64,000 bases of DNA from Oxytricha trifallax (GCA_000711775.1 ARYC01000327.1:1-64000); one strand, 5' to 3'; shown: positions 1 to 11,420, counted from the first letter of the stretch. Numbers and translations: made by a program. The notes: a model not told the origin generated them from the sequence alone.

Positions 1-812
1 ATTAAATGCAATTGATATTAGCAGTTGTATTGATAACTATTTGCAAATAAGCGTTACTGTAAAACCAAAACTTATTGTAATTGATGACTATGCATACAAG
101 GTGTATCCTTACAGCTATCTACTTAAGAATGAGCAGTACCAAAATGAGTTTGCTAACGAATACATGATTCTTAGAGAGGCTTAGAGAAGAGATTGCAAGA
201 ACTTGCTTAAGCTAAATGGTGTCATTTTAAACTACGGTTATATCGCATTAAGGCTTAAGAAATATGAAATGACTCTGAGAGATTATCTGAATCATAACAG
301 ATACCCAGATGATTTGAATGAAATACTATCAGAATGATATAGGGTGTCAAAGAGTTGCATGAACTTGGATATGTTCATAGAGATTTGAAGCCGAAAATGT
401 TATGATAAACCTCTGCCCTATAGAAGTAGTTGTTATAGATTTCAATAGAGCATTAAGATAAGAGATAGTAACCTTAGCAAAGGTTCTTGGGACACCTGGA
501 TACTTCCCAATAAGAGAGAAATAGACTAATGGCTCTGTTTAGTGGGATGTATGGGCAATCGGAGCTATTATATTAGAGAGTGATATGGAAAGTATAGCTT
601 ACTTTGGTACAAAGTTTGAAAAATAATCAATCTGTTTAGCTTAAAAGCATATTAAGTAAGAAAATGTATGCAAGGAAATAAAAAAGATAGTTGAGATGAT
701 AATAATCAGTGCTCCCTCTTATCCAAGGTAAACATTGGATGACATACTTGTGCCACTTAAGAGAGCAAAATTCCAGAGATATAACAAAGACAAGCAAATA
801 AAATTCGTTTGA
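1..812 (+). pseudogene. TBE 57-kDa-type protein, C-terminal kinase-like part, broken copy
   Basis: This is the 3' part of a TBE reading frame, cut by the window start and ending at TGA 810-812. TAA and TAG are read as Gln. It resembles the kinase-like part of the third TBE gene (57 kDa protein). The catalytic-loop motif H-R-D-L-K-P starts at 376, and a D-F-N triplet at 438-446 stands where kinases have D-F-G. The copy is broken. An in-frame TGA lies near 337, and after H-R-D-L-K-P one base seems to be missing before the N-V-M residues. The second copy at 6345-7774 has the same order of motifs. That this is the TBE 57 kDa gene rests on its position next to a telomeric terminal repeat and on the kinase motifs. 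Confidence 0.7.
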
Positions 813-872
813 ATTAAGAACACTAATACTCATTAAATATTAATAAAATTCAAATAAAACCTGCGTTTTCTC

Positions 873-949
873 TACTAACCCCAATAAGACCCCACTATAC
901 CCTACAAATCAAAGCACTTATAACCTCACTAAGGGGTTTTGGGGTTTTG
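873..949 (+). repeat. TBE right terminal inverted repeat, copy 1
   Basis: This is the terminal repeat of the element whose kinase-like gene ends at 812. It finishes with GGGGTTTTGGGGTTTTG at 933-949, two units of G4T4, and matches the right end of the complete TBE at about 7840-7913 as well as the inverse of its left end at 3833. Confidence 0.8.
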
Positions 950-950
950 A

Positions 951-1121
951 CTGTATATATCACATTCATAGCGCAGTTTAAACACTAAATCACTATTAAT
1001 CATAAATAGACCCCAAAAGCTTGCTATTTTTGTCTCGCATTTAATTAATAACCCCAACCCCTAACAAACTCCCTACAAATCAAAGCACTTATAAACCTCA
1101 TTAAGGGGTTTTGGAGTTTTG
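951..1121 (+). mobile_element. Terminal fragment of a second TBE
   Basis: This is another TBE end in the same orientation, finishing with GGGGTTTTGGAGTTTTG at 1105-1121. Its inner part (around 960-1060, including a GCGAGACAAAA-type motif on the minus strand) matches the solo end at 8618-8870 in reverse. Only about 170 bp lie between the two telomeric ends, so the first TBE probably inserted into the end of this one. Confidence 0.6.
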
Positions 1122-1470
1122 AATGGGTGCTTCAGAAGAGTCGTGGCTTAATTTTATTTTGACCATTTCAAATTTACTAAATTTCATTATATTCTTATAA
1201 TAATTTTAATTTTAAAATCTTTATGATTTTTCATTTTTCTAAATTACCTTTAATTCATTAATAAAAGTATCTCAAACTTTATTATTAAAGTAACTACCTG
1301 TATTTATAATCATTTATAAATTATATAAGCATTGTAGATTGAGAACTAGCTTACTATGAAGAGTGGCTTTACTTGGATCACTCTTATAAAAATTCCCATT
1401 TTAGCATTAAAAAAACCTAAGTCTTGAGTTGCTTGCACTTAGTGGAGGTCTTCTATTCTACTCTCGACGA
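1122..1470. other. AT-rich spacer
   Basis: I see no gene here. The stretch from about 1340 has slightly higher GC and may be the 5' flank of the relic ORF that follows. Confidence 0.4.
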
Positions 1471-2430
1471 GTTTTAATTCAAATACAAACATTAACTTTG
1501 AGAATTTAATCAAGGAGCTTGCATTAGAAGAGGAAGAGGTAGAATTTCCTGCAATAGATAATTAATTTTAGCCATCAAAATTAAAGTACTTATGCTAAGA
1601 TTGTAAATAATTTCCTCTTCAAGTCAACTTACAAAAGATACTTGAGAGAAATAAGTTACGATATGTAGGTTATATCTAAAGCGATAAAAGAAGGATGGAA
1701 TGCATTTATGTGAGTCTGTGAGAAGTTCTATTCTTTTTTTAGAGACATTAAAAACCATTTAAAGAAAAAGCACTATCAAAGCTATGTGTTTATTCATGAA
1801 CTTACAGAAAAAAGATTCCTATATAAAAGAAGATCAAGTAATCAAGTTTAGTCTATTATTTTGAGGTAAAAATAAGTAAATTTGAATGAAGAAAGTTGTC
1901 AAGTACTGTCCTGTCTTGCATATCAATAAATTTATTTTGAAAGTTGAGGCCATAAAAAAGTATCTAAAAATTTATTGACATTCTTGATTTTATAGTGATA
2001 GAAGAGATTCTCAACGGATAACTATTATGTCTACAAGTTTATCCTTTCAATTACCACCTTTTTTATGACAAGTTTTATGCAATATTTAAAAGAATATAAT
2101 ACTCTATAGAGAGCAAAGTTCTATGAGTAACATATAATTTAGCTTGATGTATTTTTTTCGGGAAAGATCATGAAGCTTTTAGGCTTCCCTTACTGAAAAT
2201 TTATAGAGAGAAATTTTATCTGAAAATATAATTATAAGTTAAATTTATTTCAAAGTATAGTAGATAATTTAAGGATTTAAGGAATAGAAGAGCTTTACAA
2301 ACTTGGCAATATTAATAGATCATGGTTGATTTTCAACCTCTGAGAGTATGAATTATAAATTTTAACTGAGCTCAAAAAGTGCAGGCCTCTTCATTAATAA
2401 TATTAGCAGTCCTGGATATTTTACATAAAG
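1470..2430 (+). pseudogene. Relic ORF with C2H2-like zinc-finger motifs, 5' part
   Basis: With TAA/TAG as Gln, one frame is open from about 1470 to a TGA near 1711. It includes an acidic run and a C-x2-C motif (near 1590-1605). A shift of frame then continues into a stretch starting C-E-K-F and ending in paired histidines near 1750-1775, which together look like a C2H2 finger. Further open pieces with TGA breaks follow to 2430, where a foldback element splits the frame. The frame resumes at 3177. TBE 57 kDa proteins are known to carry C2H2 fingers, so this may be a TBE relic, but no kinase motif follows. Confidence 0.4.
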
Positions 2431-3176
2431 GGAGGGTCTAAGTCATTGAAAAATTTTTTCTCAAAAAACGTCAAAATCCTAGGTCGGTGCAGCATCATTT
2501 TTTGACATTATGGACCTATCTGATCATCCTAACCCCCCATAAAAGTATCATAATCTAATAAAATTTACTTATCATATTCTGAATCGGAATCCCTCATGAA
2601 ATCTTGATTTTGTAACACTAATATTTTTATTAAAAAATCACATATTATTAACACGAAATTATTTTTTCACTGGGACCGATATTTTTAATAAGTCAAAAAA
2701 ATATATATTCATAATAAATCTAATTATTCAATTAAGAACATCATAATTATTGGCTAAAAATATTATATCTAGAATAAAATCTAATCTGCACCCTATTTGT
2801 GTATTTTATAAAGGCTTTTAATCAAGCCAGCCAATAAAAATGATAATCTTAATTTCCAATCTTCGTTCTTAATTGAATAATAAGATTTATTATGAATATA
2901 TATATTTTTTTTTTACTTTTATGTCCCAGTAAAAAATATTCTTGTGCTAATAATATGTGATTGTTTAATAAAAATATTAGTGTTACATAATCAAGATTTC
3001 ATGAGGGATTCCGATTCAGAATATGACAAGTAAATTTTATTAGATTATGATACTTTTATGGGGGGTTAGGATGATCAGATAGGTCCATAATGTCAAAAAA
3101 TGATCGTGCACCGACTTAGGATTTTGACGTTTTTTGAGAAAAAATTTTTCACCGACTTAGACCCCCCGACATAAAG
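2423..3176. mobile_element. Foldback element with 8-bp target duplication
   Basis: A 738-bp element (2431-3168) is flanked by the direct repeat ACATAAAG at 2423-2430 and 3169-3176. Its arms are long inverted repeats of about 310 bp (2431 to about 2745 and about 2866 to 3168) with a short unpaired centre. The ends read GGGTCTAAGTC and its reverse. It has no coding capacity. Removing it with one target copy rejoins an open frame on both sides. An 8-bp duplication is typical of hAT-like elements, but I cannot assign a superfamily. Confidence 0.85.
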
Positions 3177-3400
3177 AAATGATTGGAGACTGCGACCCAA
3201 TATTAGACAAATAGGCTCTAGTTGTAAATGTTAGAAAGTGAAAAAATCAGGAACTTTCCTTTTACTGAAATGGAGAAAGAGATTTTAAGCAATTAATCAA
3301 GCGACATTTAGATAAGTAAAAAGTTAATGGATTCATGAAAAAACTTGCTTACTAATCAACAAAAAAATAAAGAATTTTCAGTAAAATTGATACAACAAAA
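3177..3400 (+). pseudogene. Relic ORF, 3' part after the foldback element
   Basis: This continues the relic ORF in frame if the 738-bp insertion is removed. It is rich in Lys, Arg and Gln and ends at TGA near 3395. No domain is recognised. Confidence 0.4.
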
Positions 3401-3832
3401 ATATAGAACGATAATATTCAGAGAACACTGAATGACTTTTAATTTGTTTTTTTTATAAATATTTTAAATTTCCTTTTTTATTCTCACTGAACAAGTAATA
3501 TTTAAACTATGATAAAATAAATAACCCTATTAAAACTCTAATAAATTATGCTTAAATTGCCTACATATATCAATTAAACTACTATAAATATTCTGGGTTT
3601 TGATTGGCTCTTGATGGAAGTGGAGTTCCTCTTATTAATTTAATCTAGTTAGTTACTTTGTTAAGTTATTAGAAAATTTATATTAAGGGGAAATAATACT
3701 GAAGGTAAGTCTCTCTCCCAACTATCAGGTGTTGTCAATGCCAAATTAGATTTACTGTCTAAACTTGCTTATTTACATCCATGTGGCATTCAAATTTCCA
3801 AGCCTTGTTATGTGTTGCATTTTTCACGAATT
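3401..3832. other. AT-rich spacer left of TBE
   Basis: No gene is visible between the relic ORF and the telomeric end of the complete TBE at 3833. Confidence 0.4.
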
Positions 3833-3959
3833 CAAAACCCCAAAACCCCTTAGAGAGGTTTGTAAGTTCTTTGAATAGTAGGGTAAAGTTGAGGTTTATT
3901 AGGGTTTGTAGAGAAATTAGGGCAGTTTGCAAAATGAGAAATAGAAATTAACGATTTTC

Positions 3960-4950
3960 GGAGACTGTTTATGATGAGAAATATTTATATTTACAGCATA
4001 AGCTTAGGCATGGTGCGAGTATTAATATAGACTAACTAAAACCAGTGATGAATTTTGTGCGATTGCAAAGCTATTGTGTAAGAGTGCTTCAACCGTAAGG
4101 TTTTACTGCTTGCTAGCTGTATAGCATTTTAATTATGGTTATTGATTACATCCTTCAAGAAGATAAAAATTTTCTTAGCAGCATATTGACTATCTCTGCG
4201 ATTCTAAGAATCTTAAGTATTAGGCACACTTCCCACTTGACTAGCGAGCTGTGATGTTTAATCGAAAGTTTCCTGACATGCGCATCTCTCCATAAACTAT
4301 CGCAAATATTTATAGAAGGAATGGTAGTACTTTCAAGATTGTCTACACAGTCAAGAGAGTTATAGATTTTACAGTGCCATTTTATAGTAATAATTTAAAC
4401 TATACATATGATTAAATGAAGGAGGCTATAGATAATAACATCAAGTTCATACACGCTGATGAAGCAGTGTTTACATTCAACACCTTTATTAATAATTCTT
4501 GGTACAAGAAGTATGATAATATAGAAGTATATGACTAAAAGGTAAAGGTTGTCACTCATGGTATTAGTGAAGATTCAGGCTTAGAAACTTATGTTATTCA
4601 CCATCGCTTATTAAGAAAGAGAGCAGTATATAGAGTTCTTACATAAACTAAGAGAAAAGTACAACGATCAAGAGATCATCCTGTTTGTTGATAACCTATT
4701 ATTTCATAAGACAAAGGAGTCTAAGAAAGTTTATGAAGAGTTATACATAACTCCTATTTACAACGTTTCTTATAGTCAACAATTTAATGGAATCAAATTC
4801 TACTGGAGTTAGATTAAGACTCACTACAAGAAGTTACTGCTGTATCACCTAATGCATGATTTACAATCTATACAGTAGATCTAATACAGAGTAGCTGCAA
4901 GAGAGTGGGTAAAGACTAGGCTACGATATGTGCGAGAAAGGGTGTAATGA
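3960..4950 (+). pseudogene. TBE 42-kDa transposase, damaged
   Basis: This is a DDE transposase of the Tc1/mariner superfamily, which would cut and join the TBE ends. Visible motifs are H-A-D-E-A-V-F (around 4450-4470), V-D-N-L-L-F-H-K (around 4687-4712) and N-G-I-K-F-Y-W (around 4786-4806). In the last motif the third catalytic residue, expected to be Glu, is Lys (AAA at 4795-4797). The frame is broken by TGA at 4143-4145 where Trp would fit, by a two-base shift near 4614-4622, and probably by another shift near 4015-4030. The end is TGA 4948-4950, 41 bp from the convergent stop of the 22 kDa gene. The family call is firm. Inactivity is inferred from the lesions, though sequencing errors could explain some of them. 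Confidence 0.8.
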
Positions 4951-4991
4951 ATGTTTATTAATAAGTGTTAGACTTAAATAAATGAATAATT

Positions 4992-5624
4992 TCACTTATC
5001 TAACGAACTCTTAAAAAAATTCGGCTTCTCTTTCTTTTCTTCCTCTGGTGCTTAACTTAGACCCATGTTTCTTCTCTTTGAACCAGCACCAGCATCTATA
5101 TTCATATCATCAGGTTTATAAACTTCTTTATAAAGTCTCTTGCAAACTTATTGAATGGTTTGATACTTTCTCTCTCTCTGAACTTTTGCATTATCTTTCA
5201 TTAGGAATATACCAATTCCAGATTTCCCTACAAAGTTATATATAAAAGCTTACAAGAGAGATAATGATGCTTCTTAAGCTCCGCAAGCCAGCTCTCGCCT
5301 ATGAGTATGCCTTGCTTCTTTTAATCTTCTGGATAATAGAGTAACGTTTCTTGTGAGCTTCTTCAATTATTTACCTTAGATAACTTCTCTCAAAGTGCCA
5401 AGTACACCAATGAAGAAGTTCCTTTCTGGAAGTTTGTTAGAGAGCTGTTTCTTATTAGGATGGTAAATTACCAAATCTTTATCTTTCATAGCATCCTCAT
5501 TGAGATTAGTGACAGATATCTCTGGGTAGTTTGGTAATTCTATCAACTTAATCTCTTAGTTTTTAAAGGCTTTCTTCTCATCGCAGAGTATAGCTTTTAA
5601 TAATGATATTTTGGTACCTTCCAT
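4992..5624 (-). CDS. TBE 22-kDa protein
   Basis: This is an intact 210-codon frame with TAA/TAG as Gln, starting ATG at 5624 and ending TGA at 4992-4994. The product is basic and lysine-rich, with an acidic-to-basic C-terminal tail (several E and K residues before P-N-F-F-K). It has no recognised domain. Size, strand and position between transposase and kinase-like gene match the 22 kDa ORF of TBEs, whose function is unknown. The same frame stays open upstream to an ATG at 5888 except for two adjacent TGAs near 5668-5673, so the original protein may have been longer. It is the only intact gene of this element. Confidence 0.8.
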
Positions 5625-5888
5625 CGTTTGAAGGAATAGACCAACTGCATTATATGTTGATTATCATCAATTTATTTTACCATGCTAAGTGAGGTATCGA
5701 TAGAGATCTCTCTTGCTCCTGAATCTTGAGATCATTTCTTGGGCTTCCACCCTTTTCATTGTAGCACTCATTGATTCAATTTTTTTCCTTTCCTATTAAT
5801 GAATTTCAAGTTTTAATTTATAGACTTCTGGATCCTATTGTTTAAAATCTTACTATTAAATATAAACATCTTTTAGGAGGTCAACCAT

Positions 5889-6344
5889 GTAAAGATACGT
5901 TGAGAAAGTTCGCAGAAGCTATAATAAACTTTAGAGATAAAGCTCCATTTTTATCAATTTAGTTCCATTAAATTAGTACTAAATTAGTTTAAATTTAATT
6001 AGTACGGGTACTAAATCCGTTTAAGTTTAATTAGTACCAATTTAATAGTACCAAAACTTAATTTGTACCTAGTTTTAATCCTGTGGGTATTTAATTGAAA
6101 AATTTCAATCTGGTTTAAAACTTAATTGATACCAGTACCAACCTGGACTTTATCTGAGTTGGTACCAAAATAAAAATTATTAAGGGTAAAATTAGAAAAT
6201 TTTCAGTTATAAATTACAGAGAAGTATCGTTGTTTACACTTGAAATCAAACTATGGTTTTCACATACGTTGCTCCTTTGAAGAGGGGCTCTTGTAAGTTT
6301 GCTTAAAGTAGCTTTATAATAAAAATTTAAACTTGAAATTAAAC
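5889..6344. other. TBE spacer with short TTAGTAC-type repeats
   Basis: This region lies between the 22 kDa and 57 kDa genes. Around 5960-6160 it contains repeated and inverted copies of AATTAGTAC/GTACTAATT. I see no gene here; a promoter role is possible but not shown. Confidence 0.4.
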
Positions 6345-7774
6345 ATGGCGGCTAAATTAGTTCGTAAAGCAGTTGTTTAGGAACTGGTTAATCATAGCTC
6401 AACTTTGATTCAAATAAGAAACCAGAAGTTATAAACATTGAGAAGGAAGTAGAGCTGAGAGCTCTTGCATTTGAAGCAAGAGTATTCTTCATTTAAATTT
6501 AAAACATGAAAAATTCAGCAGAAGTGGGAGTCTAATCATTAATAAAATTTGCTGAAGAAGTCAAGGAACCTCTACAGATTAAAAAGATAAAACTTTAGAA
6601 TGATAAGACTGCTAAAATTTCTTCTCGACCAATTGAAGTTTGAAGACATAAAAAAGAGGTTCACTCTGCTAAGGCTAAGGTGTATTTTAAGCATGATAAG
6701 GTTGATGGCTGGTGCTAGAGAACGACTTTTGAGAAGTCATATACTCACTCAGCTAAAGTTAAGAAGCATAAACAGAAGCATCATCTAAGTGAGTTCTTAA
6801 TTTAAGATAAAGAGACTCAGAAATTAGTGCTCTCTAAAAGAAAATCTAATACTCTTGAGACTTCAATAGAATAACAGGAGAAGCTCAAGAGGCAGAAGCG
6901 AATAGAATTAATGAATCAACCTGCTGGTAATGTCTTTTAAGCATTATTTTAAGAGAGAGGCATGTATATTCCTGCACTAAATGCAGTAGACCTTAGCAGT
7001 TGTATTGAAAACTAGTTAAATATAAAAGCAAAACTCGAAGTGGTTGATGACTATGCCTAAAAAGTATATACTTTCAGCTATCTCCTTAAGAACGAGCAGT
7101 ATTAAAATGAGTTTGCTAATTAATATATCATACTTAAAGAGGCTTAGAAAAAGATTGCAAGAACTTGCTCAAACTAGATGGTGGTATTTTTGGTTTTGGT
7201 TTCATCGCACTAAAGCTAAAAAAGCTTGAAATGATCTCCGAGATTATTTATATTAAAACAGATACCCAGATGACTTGAATGATATTCTATCTAATATGAT
7301 AAAGGGTGTATAGGATATTCACAAGCTTAGATATGTTCATAGAGATTTGAAGCCTGAAAAAGTTATGCTAAACCTTTGCCCTTAGAAGTTGTCGTAATTG
7401 ATTTTAATAGAGCCTTAAGATAAGAGATTGTAACCTTAGCAAAGATTCTTGGTACTCCATGTTACTTCCCATTCAGAGAGAAATGGACTAATAGCTCTAT
7501 TTAGTTGGATGTTTGGGCAGTAGCTGAAATAATATTAGAAAACGATATGGAAATTATTTCTTACTTTGGTACAAAATATTAAAAATAATCTATAAATCTA
7601 GCAGAGAAGCACATAAAGTAAGATGATGTTTGCTAAGAAATAAAGAAGATTGTAGATAAGATAATAGTAAGAGCCCCAGCATATCCAACACAATCCTTAG
7701 ACGAAATGCTTGAGCCACTAATGAAAGCTAGATTCAAGAGATACAAAAAAGACAAGCAGATATAATTCATTTGA
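6345..7774 (+). pseudogene. TBE 57-kDa zinc-finger/kinase-like protein, damaged
   Basis: This is the third TBE gene, from ATG 6345 to TGA 7772-7774. The N-terminal third is lysine-rich and broken by frame shifts near 6400 and TGAs near 6640 and 6715. The C-terminal third is kinase-like, with H-R-D-L-K-P from 7338 and D-F-N at 7400-7408 in place of D-F-G, followed by a W-A/W-V type helix region. After H-R-D-L-K-P-E the expected Asn is Lys. It is parallel to the copy at 1-812 and most lesions differ between the two, so each decayed separately. Kinase activity is doubtful because of the D-F-N change and the lesions. Confidence 0.75.
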
Positions 7775-7913
7775 TTAAATCAAACTAATATTCATTAAAT
7801 AGGTATAAATCACTCACAAAACCTGTCTTTTCTCTACTAACCCTCATAAATCCCAAAATTTACCCTACTAATCAAAACACTTATAAACATCACTAAGGGG
7901 TTTTAGGGTTTTG

Positions 7914-8617
7914 AATGACACAGCTCTTCACATGATGTATCCCGTGCTTTATACTAGGGAAAGACACAACAGATCCCTAAAATATTCCTTGCAAATTACC
8001 AGGTTCAAATATCAGTAAGCCCTGCTTTTCATTTTATCTCTCCTATCAGAATTGGTCACTCAACTAACCGTCTGAACAGTAAGTTCCGAAATATTAATTT
8101 AATAAAATTAATAATTATAAAAATTTGATAATTTAAAATTCAACTTTTATCTATAATTTTTTTTAATCAATAAATATTTCATTAAATTTAACTTAATATC
8201 TACGAATTAATTTTTTTATTCAATAAAATAATATTTTTAGTATACAATAATTTTCAAATAAATTTTAAAGATATTTTGAAAATTTGTTGTTATGTTTTTT
8301 TTAAAATAAAAATGGGAATTTTTAGAAATTTTTGCTCTTTAAATTTTGATAAATAATTATATTAATTGCATGTACTGAAAACTTCTTACTTAAATCTTAA
8401 TGAATTTAGTATTTTTAAGAAACAACAATGTAATAGGTTTAAATTTTGTAAATATTAAAAGTTTAATTGTATATTAATCCTATAATATTTCCATATTTTG
8501 AAATATTGCAAAGATTATCAAAATTAAAATAGTACCAATAAGAGATAAATGGTCAAATCATATTTATAAGCTTATACTATTTAGGAATTTTAGTTAAACT
8601 CTACAATAGAGCATTAG
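7914..8617. other. Spacer between TBE and solo TBE end
   Basis: The first 190 bp have moderate GC without a clear frame. The rest is about 85% AT. A GGTTCAAAT string near 8000 looks like part of a tRNA T-arm, but no tRNA could be built around it. Confidence 0.35.
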
Positions 8618-8870
8618 AAACCCCCATAACCCCTTAATGAGGATTATAAGTGCTTTAATTTCTAGAAAATTAGCTTAATTGTTGGGGTTATTTATTAATG
8701 CGAGACAAAAGTACCATGATTTTGTGGTTATTTATAATGAAGAAAATATAAATGTTTGAATTGCGCTTTGAGTGTGATGTGTATGTATGGAAAATGGATC
8801 AATATAGTACTTAACTGTAGGTCGATTGAATTGCTCTTAAAGCGAAGTCCACATTAACTGTTCTCTCTTG
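8618..8870 (-). mobile_element. Solo TBE end
   Basis: This starts with a degenerate C4A4-like end (ACCCCCATAACCCC) and continues with sequence matching the inverse of 951-1121, including TTGGGGTTATT and GCGAGACAAAA motifs. No TBE genes follow, so it is a fragment. Confidence 0.55.
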
Positions 8871-9537
8871 GAAAAATGATTCTTTACAAAAACAAAAAAT
8901 CACTAGTAGTCCTGTAGATATATTAGAGTGTGATAGAAGTTAAAATTAAAAATATTTATTTAGAGAGATAGATAGATAGATAAATAAATCATTTTTATAG
9001 AGAATAATTTTATAATGCCAACTAAGACTATGTTTTGAATTTTTAATTTATTGACGCTAAAATTTAATTATACACATATCATTCTTTAAATAGTGTATAA
9101 AAAATAATCAAATCCTCCTGACTATAAATTTTAATTATGACTCCATTTTACTCGATAAGGAAAAATATTTTACATAATTTTTTAAAATCTGAAAAATAAA
9201 AATTGTCTTAATTTATATAATTAAAGTTTTATACACAAACTTGATTAAAATTATTAATCATTATTGATTATTTTTAAAATAAAAAAAAGAAATAAGTTAA
9301 ATTTCCAATTACTTTTTATTTTTATTATACAAGTGCACTTGTTGCTAACATTGCAAAACTTAATTAAATACTAAATTTATAAATAATATACAATTTTGAT
9401 AATTATAGAATTGCTTAATTATTATAAAAAATTGGTTTATTACAATCTATAATTTTTCTTATCTATGGATTAAATATTAGAGAAATATTTTATAAGAAAA
9501 ATAATTGGAAACATTTAAAAAAATACTATATTAAATT
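8871..9537. other. AT-rich DNA without visible gene
   Basis: There is no coding signal. It may be the flank of the large plus-strand gene or part of an IES. Confidence 0.35.
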
Positions 9538-9570
9538 AAAAACTCGACGCCGCTTTCAAGTATAACAAAC
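9538..9570 (+). CDS. Possible MDS
   Basis: A small GC-richer island reading K-L-D-A-A-F-K-Y-N. The join to the next island is not resolved. Confidence 0.3.
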
Positions 9571-9654
9571 TTATAAAACATCTTATATTTCTGAAATATA
9601 TCATTCAATTTGACAATTTTAATTTATTATTTCATAATAAATATATTTATTATA

Positions 9655-9729
9655 AGTCCCTAACGTTCCAGGAGAATCAGACTATTTCGGAAAGTACGGT
9701 CCCATTGATGAATAAGAGGCTGTCCCTGC
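9655..9729 (+). CDS. MDS of the large plus-strand gene
   Basis: The frame reads through G-E-S-D-Y-F-G-K-Y-G-P-I-D. Pointer CTGC (9726-9729 and 10358-10361) joins it in frame to the next MDS. The IES is 9730-10361. Confidence 0.55.
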
Positions 9730-10361
9730 TCTATAAACATTAACCTCATTTAAACTCCATTTCAATCTAATTAGAAAAGTAACAATAATAAATATATATA
9801 TAACAATAAAAATATAAAAACCCTAAAAATAAATTTCCATATAACAAATGAATTTAAGTATATTTACATAAAGAGGTATTATCATAAAATAAGGAATAAA
9901 ATATTATTATCTAAAACTAATAATATATAGCTTAAATTTAATATGAAATATTTTATTCTTAACTAATCATTTATACCTTACTTTTTCAATTTTAAGAAAT
10001 AAATTTTGTTTCTTATTATTTTTGCCTTAAAGGGTAAAAAACATATACAGTGGCCTTAGTGTAAATATTATTTGGTGAAATTTTTTGAGATTAGTTTTTC
10101 ATTTTTTATTCACATTATATATTTTATATAACATTAAATATAATTTTCAGTTAAAACTAATGAAAAAAATTGAATAATCGATTATTTTCTGGTAATATAT
10201 CATATTTAAAGAATGTTAATTATATTTCTCTTAATATTTTTAAAAAAATAAATTTCATTTGCAATGAATAATATATACTCTCTCTAAGATTACTGATTCT
10301 CATATTTTTCATGAATATGTTAAATAAAATCAATATTAAATTTTATGATTTAATTCGCTGC

Positions 10362-10416
10362 AACCACTGATCTTACTCCACCTACTGTTTCAATCACAAT
10401 TGGTGATAAAGTTCTT
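10362..10416 (+). CDS. MDS of the large plus-strand gene
   Basis: This encodes T-D-L-T-P-P-T-V-S-I-T-I-G-D-K-V-L. Pointer AGTTCTT (10410-10416, 10590-10596) gives an in-frame join. The IES is 10417-10596. Confidence 0.65.
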
Positions 10417-10596
10417 GATTAAATTATACAATATGTATTATTTCTAATTTAAACATTATTTCCTAAACATCCAAATATATATTAATCGAAATTTTTGTAT
10501 TTATTATATTTATAGTAATTTCTTCTTATTCTATATGTTTCTTTCATTATTGTTAATAATAATAATAAAAATGATAACGATGAAGATTTAGTTCTT

Positions 10597-10703
10597 CAAA
10601 TTTCAACTAATGCTGATTTCGACTCAGAGGAAATCTATCTCTTACAAATCAAACAAAAGGAACAAGTTCTTCACCAAGAAATCATCTCCCTCAAGAGAAG
10701 ACT
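10597..10703 (+). CDS. MDS of the large plus-strand gene
   Basis: This encodes an acidic then Gln/Lys-rich stretch with a likely short coil (near H-Q-E-I-I-S-L-K-R-R). Pointer AAGACT (10698-10703, 11164-11169) gives an in-frame join. The IES is 10704-11169. Confidence 0.65.
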
Positions 10704-11169
10704 ATATATTTAAATAATTATATATTTTTATTGATTCATTAAATTATAGTTTTTAATGTTGTGAGAATATGAAATAAATATGTTAATTATAATGAATTAT
10801 TTGATATAGAAATATTAGGAAAAGTGATTACATAGAGTAAAGTTAATATTTTTAAAATAAAATAAATATTAACATAATTTTGAGTAAATTTTAAACTATT
10901 GAAGATTAATTTTATTCAATTTGCTATCATTCAATATAACTCAATATGTCTAATATTTATAACTCATTTTTTTAATTTTCAAATTAAATTCAACTATGTT
11001 TAAACTTGAAATCATTATAAATAATAAAGTAAAGAAATTCTTTTATTACTTTCACAAAGTCTCTCTAATTAATTATTTTATAGCATTTTAAGTGATATGC
11101 TTAAAGATTTCATTTGAAAATTTATAAAATATAAAATAAATCATATGAAAATTAATTTAAGTAAAGACT

Positions 11170-11215
11170 CCAAAAAGAGAAATTCTTGATTGACGCCAGC
11201 GATTTCCCACTTGCT
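11170..11215 (+). CDS. MDS of the large plus-strand gene
   Basis: This encodes K-F-L-I-D-A-S-D-F-P-L. Pointer TGCT (11212-11215, 11417-11420) joins in frame but is short. The IES is 11216-11420. Confidence 0.5.
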
Positions 11216-11420
11216 TAAAATATTAATATAAATGACATTTTCACCATATAATATTTATAATTAAAATTTATTAAAGTATTAGAATTTAAATTATAAATTT
11301 TTGTATTTTATACTTGCTAACGGTGGTATTCTTTAAGTTAAATAATTGTTTATGAAATTAAGAAAATAAAGATAATTATAAATATATTTATAAAAAGTTA
11401 ACCTCTACAGAATCACTGCT

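Larger units (their letters stand above)
3833..7913. mobile_element. Full-length telomere-bearing element (TBE)
   Basis: This is a 4,081-bp element with inverted ends. The left end is CAAAACCCCAAAACCCC (3833-3849) and the right end is GGGGTTTTAGGGTTTTG (7897-7913). Inside are three genes in the order known for TBEs: a Tc1/mariner-type transposase (plus), a 22 kDa ORF (minus, convergent) and a 57 kDa zinc-finger/kinase-like ORF (plus). Both flanks have an AAT next to the telomeric end, in line with the ANT target preference described for TBEs. The 22 kDa frame is intact over 210 codons. The other two genes carry TGAs and frameshifts, so this copy is probably not autonomous. TBEs are removed from the macronucleus during development. 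Confidence 0.9.

Noticed and set aside
933..949. G4T4 repeats as a true chromosome end
   Set aside because: They are only two units long, sit internally beside TBE genes, and recur at other TBE ends, so they are transposon termini.
7990..8060. tRNA-like GGTTCAAAT string
   Set aside because: No acceptor, D-arm or anticodon arm can be paired around it.
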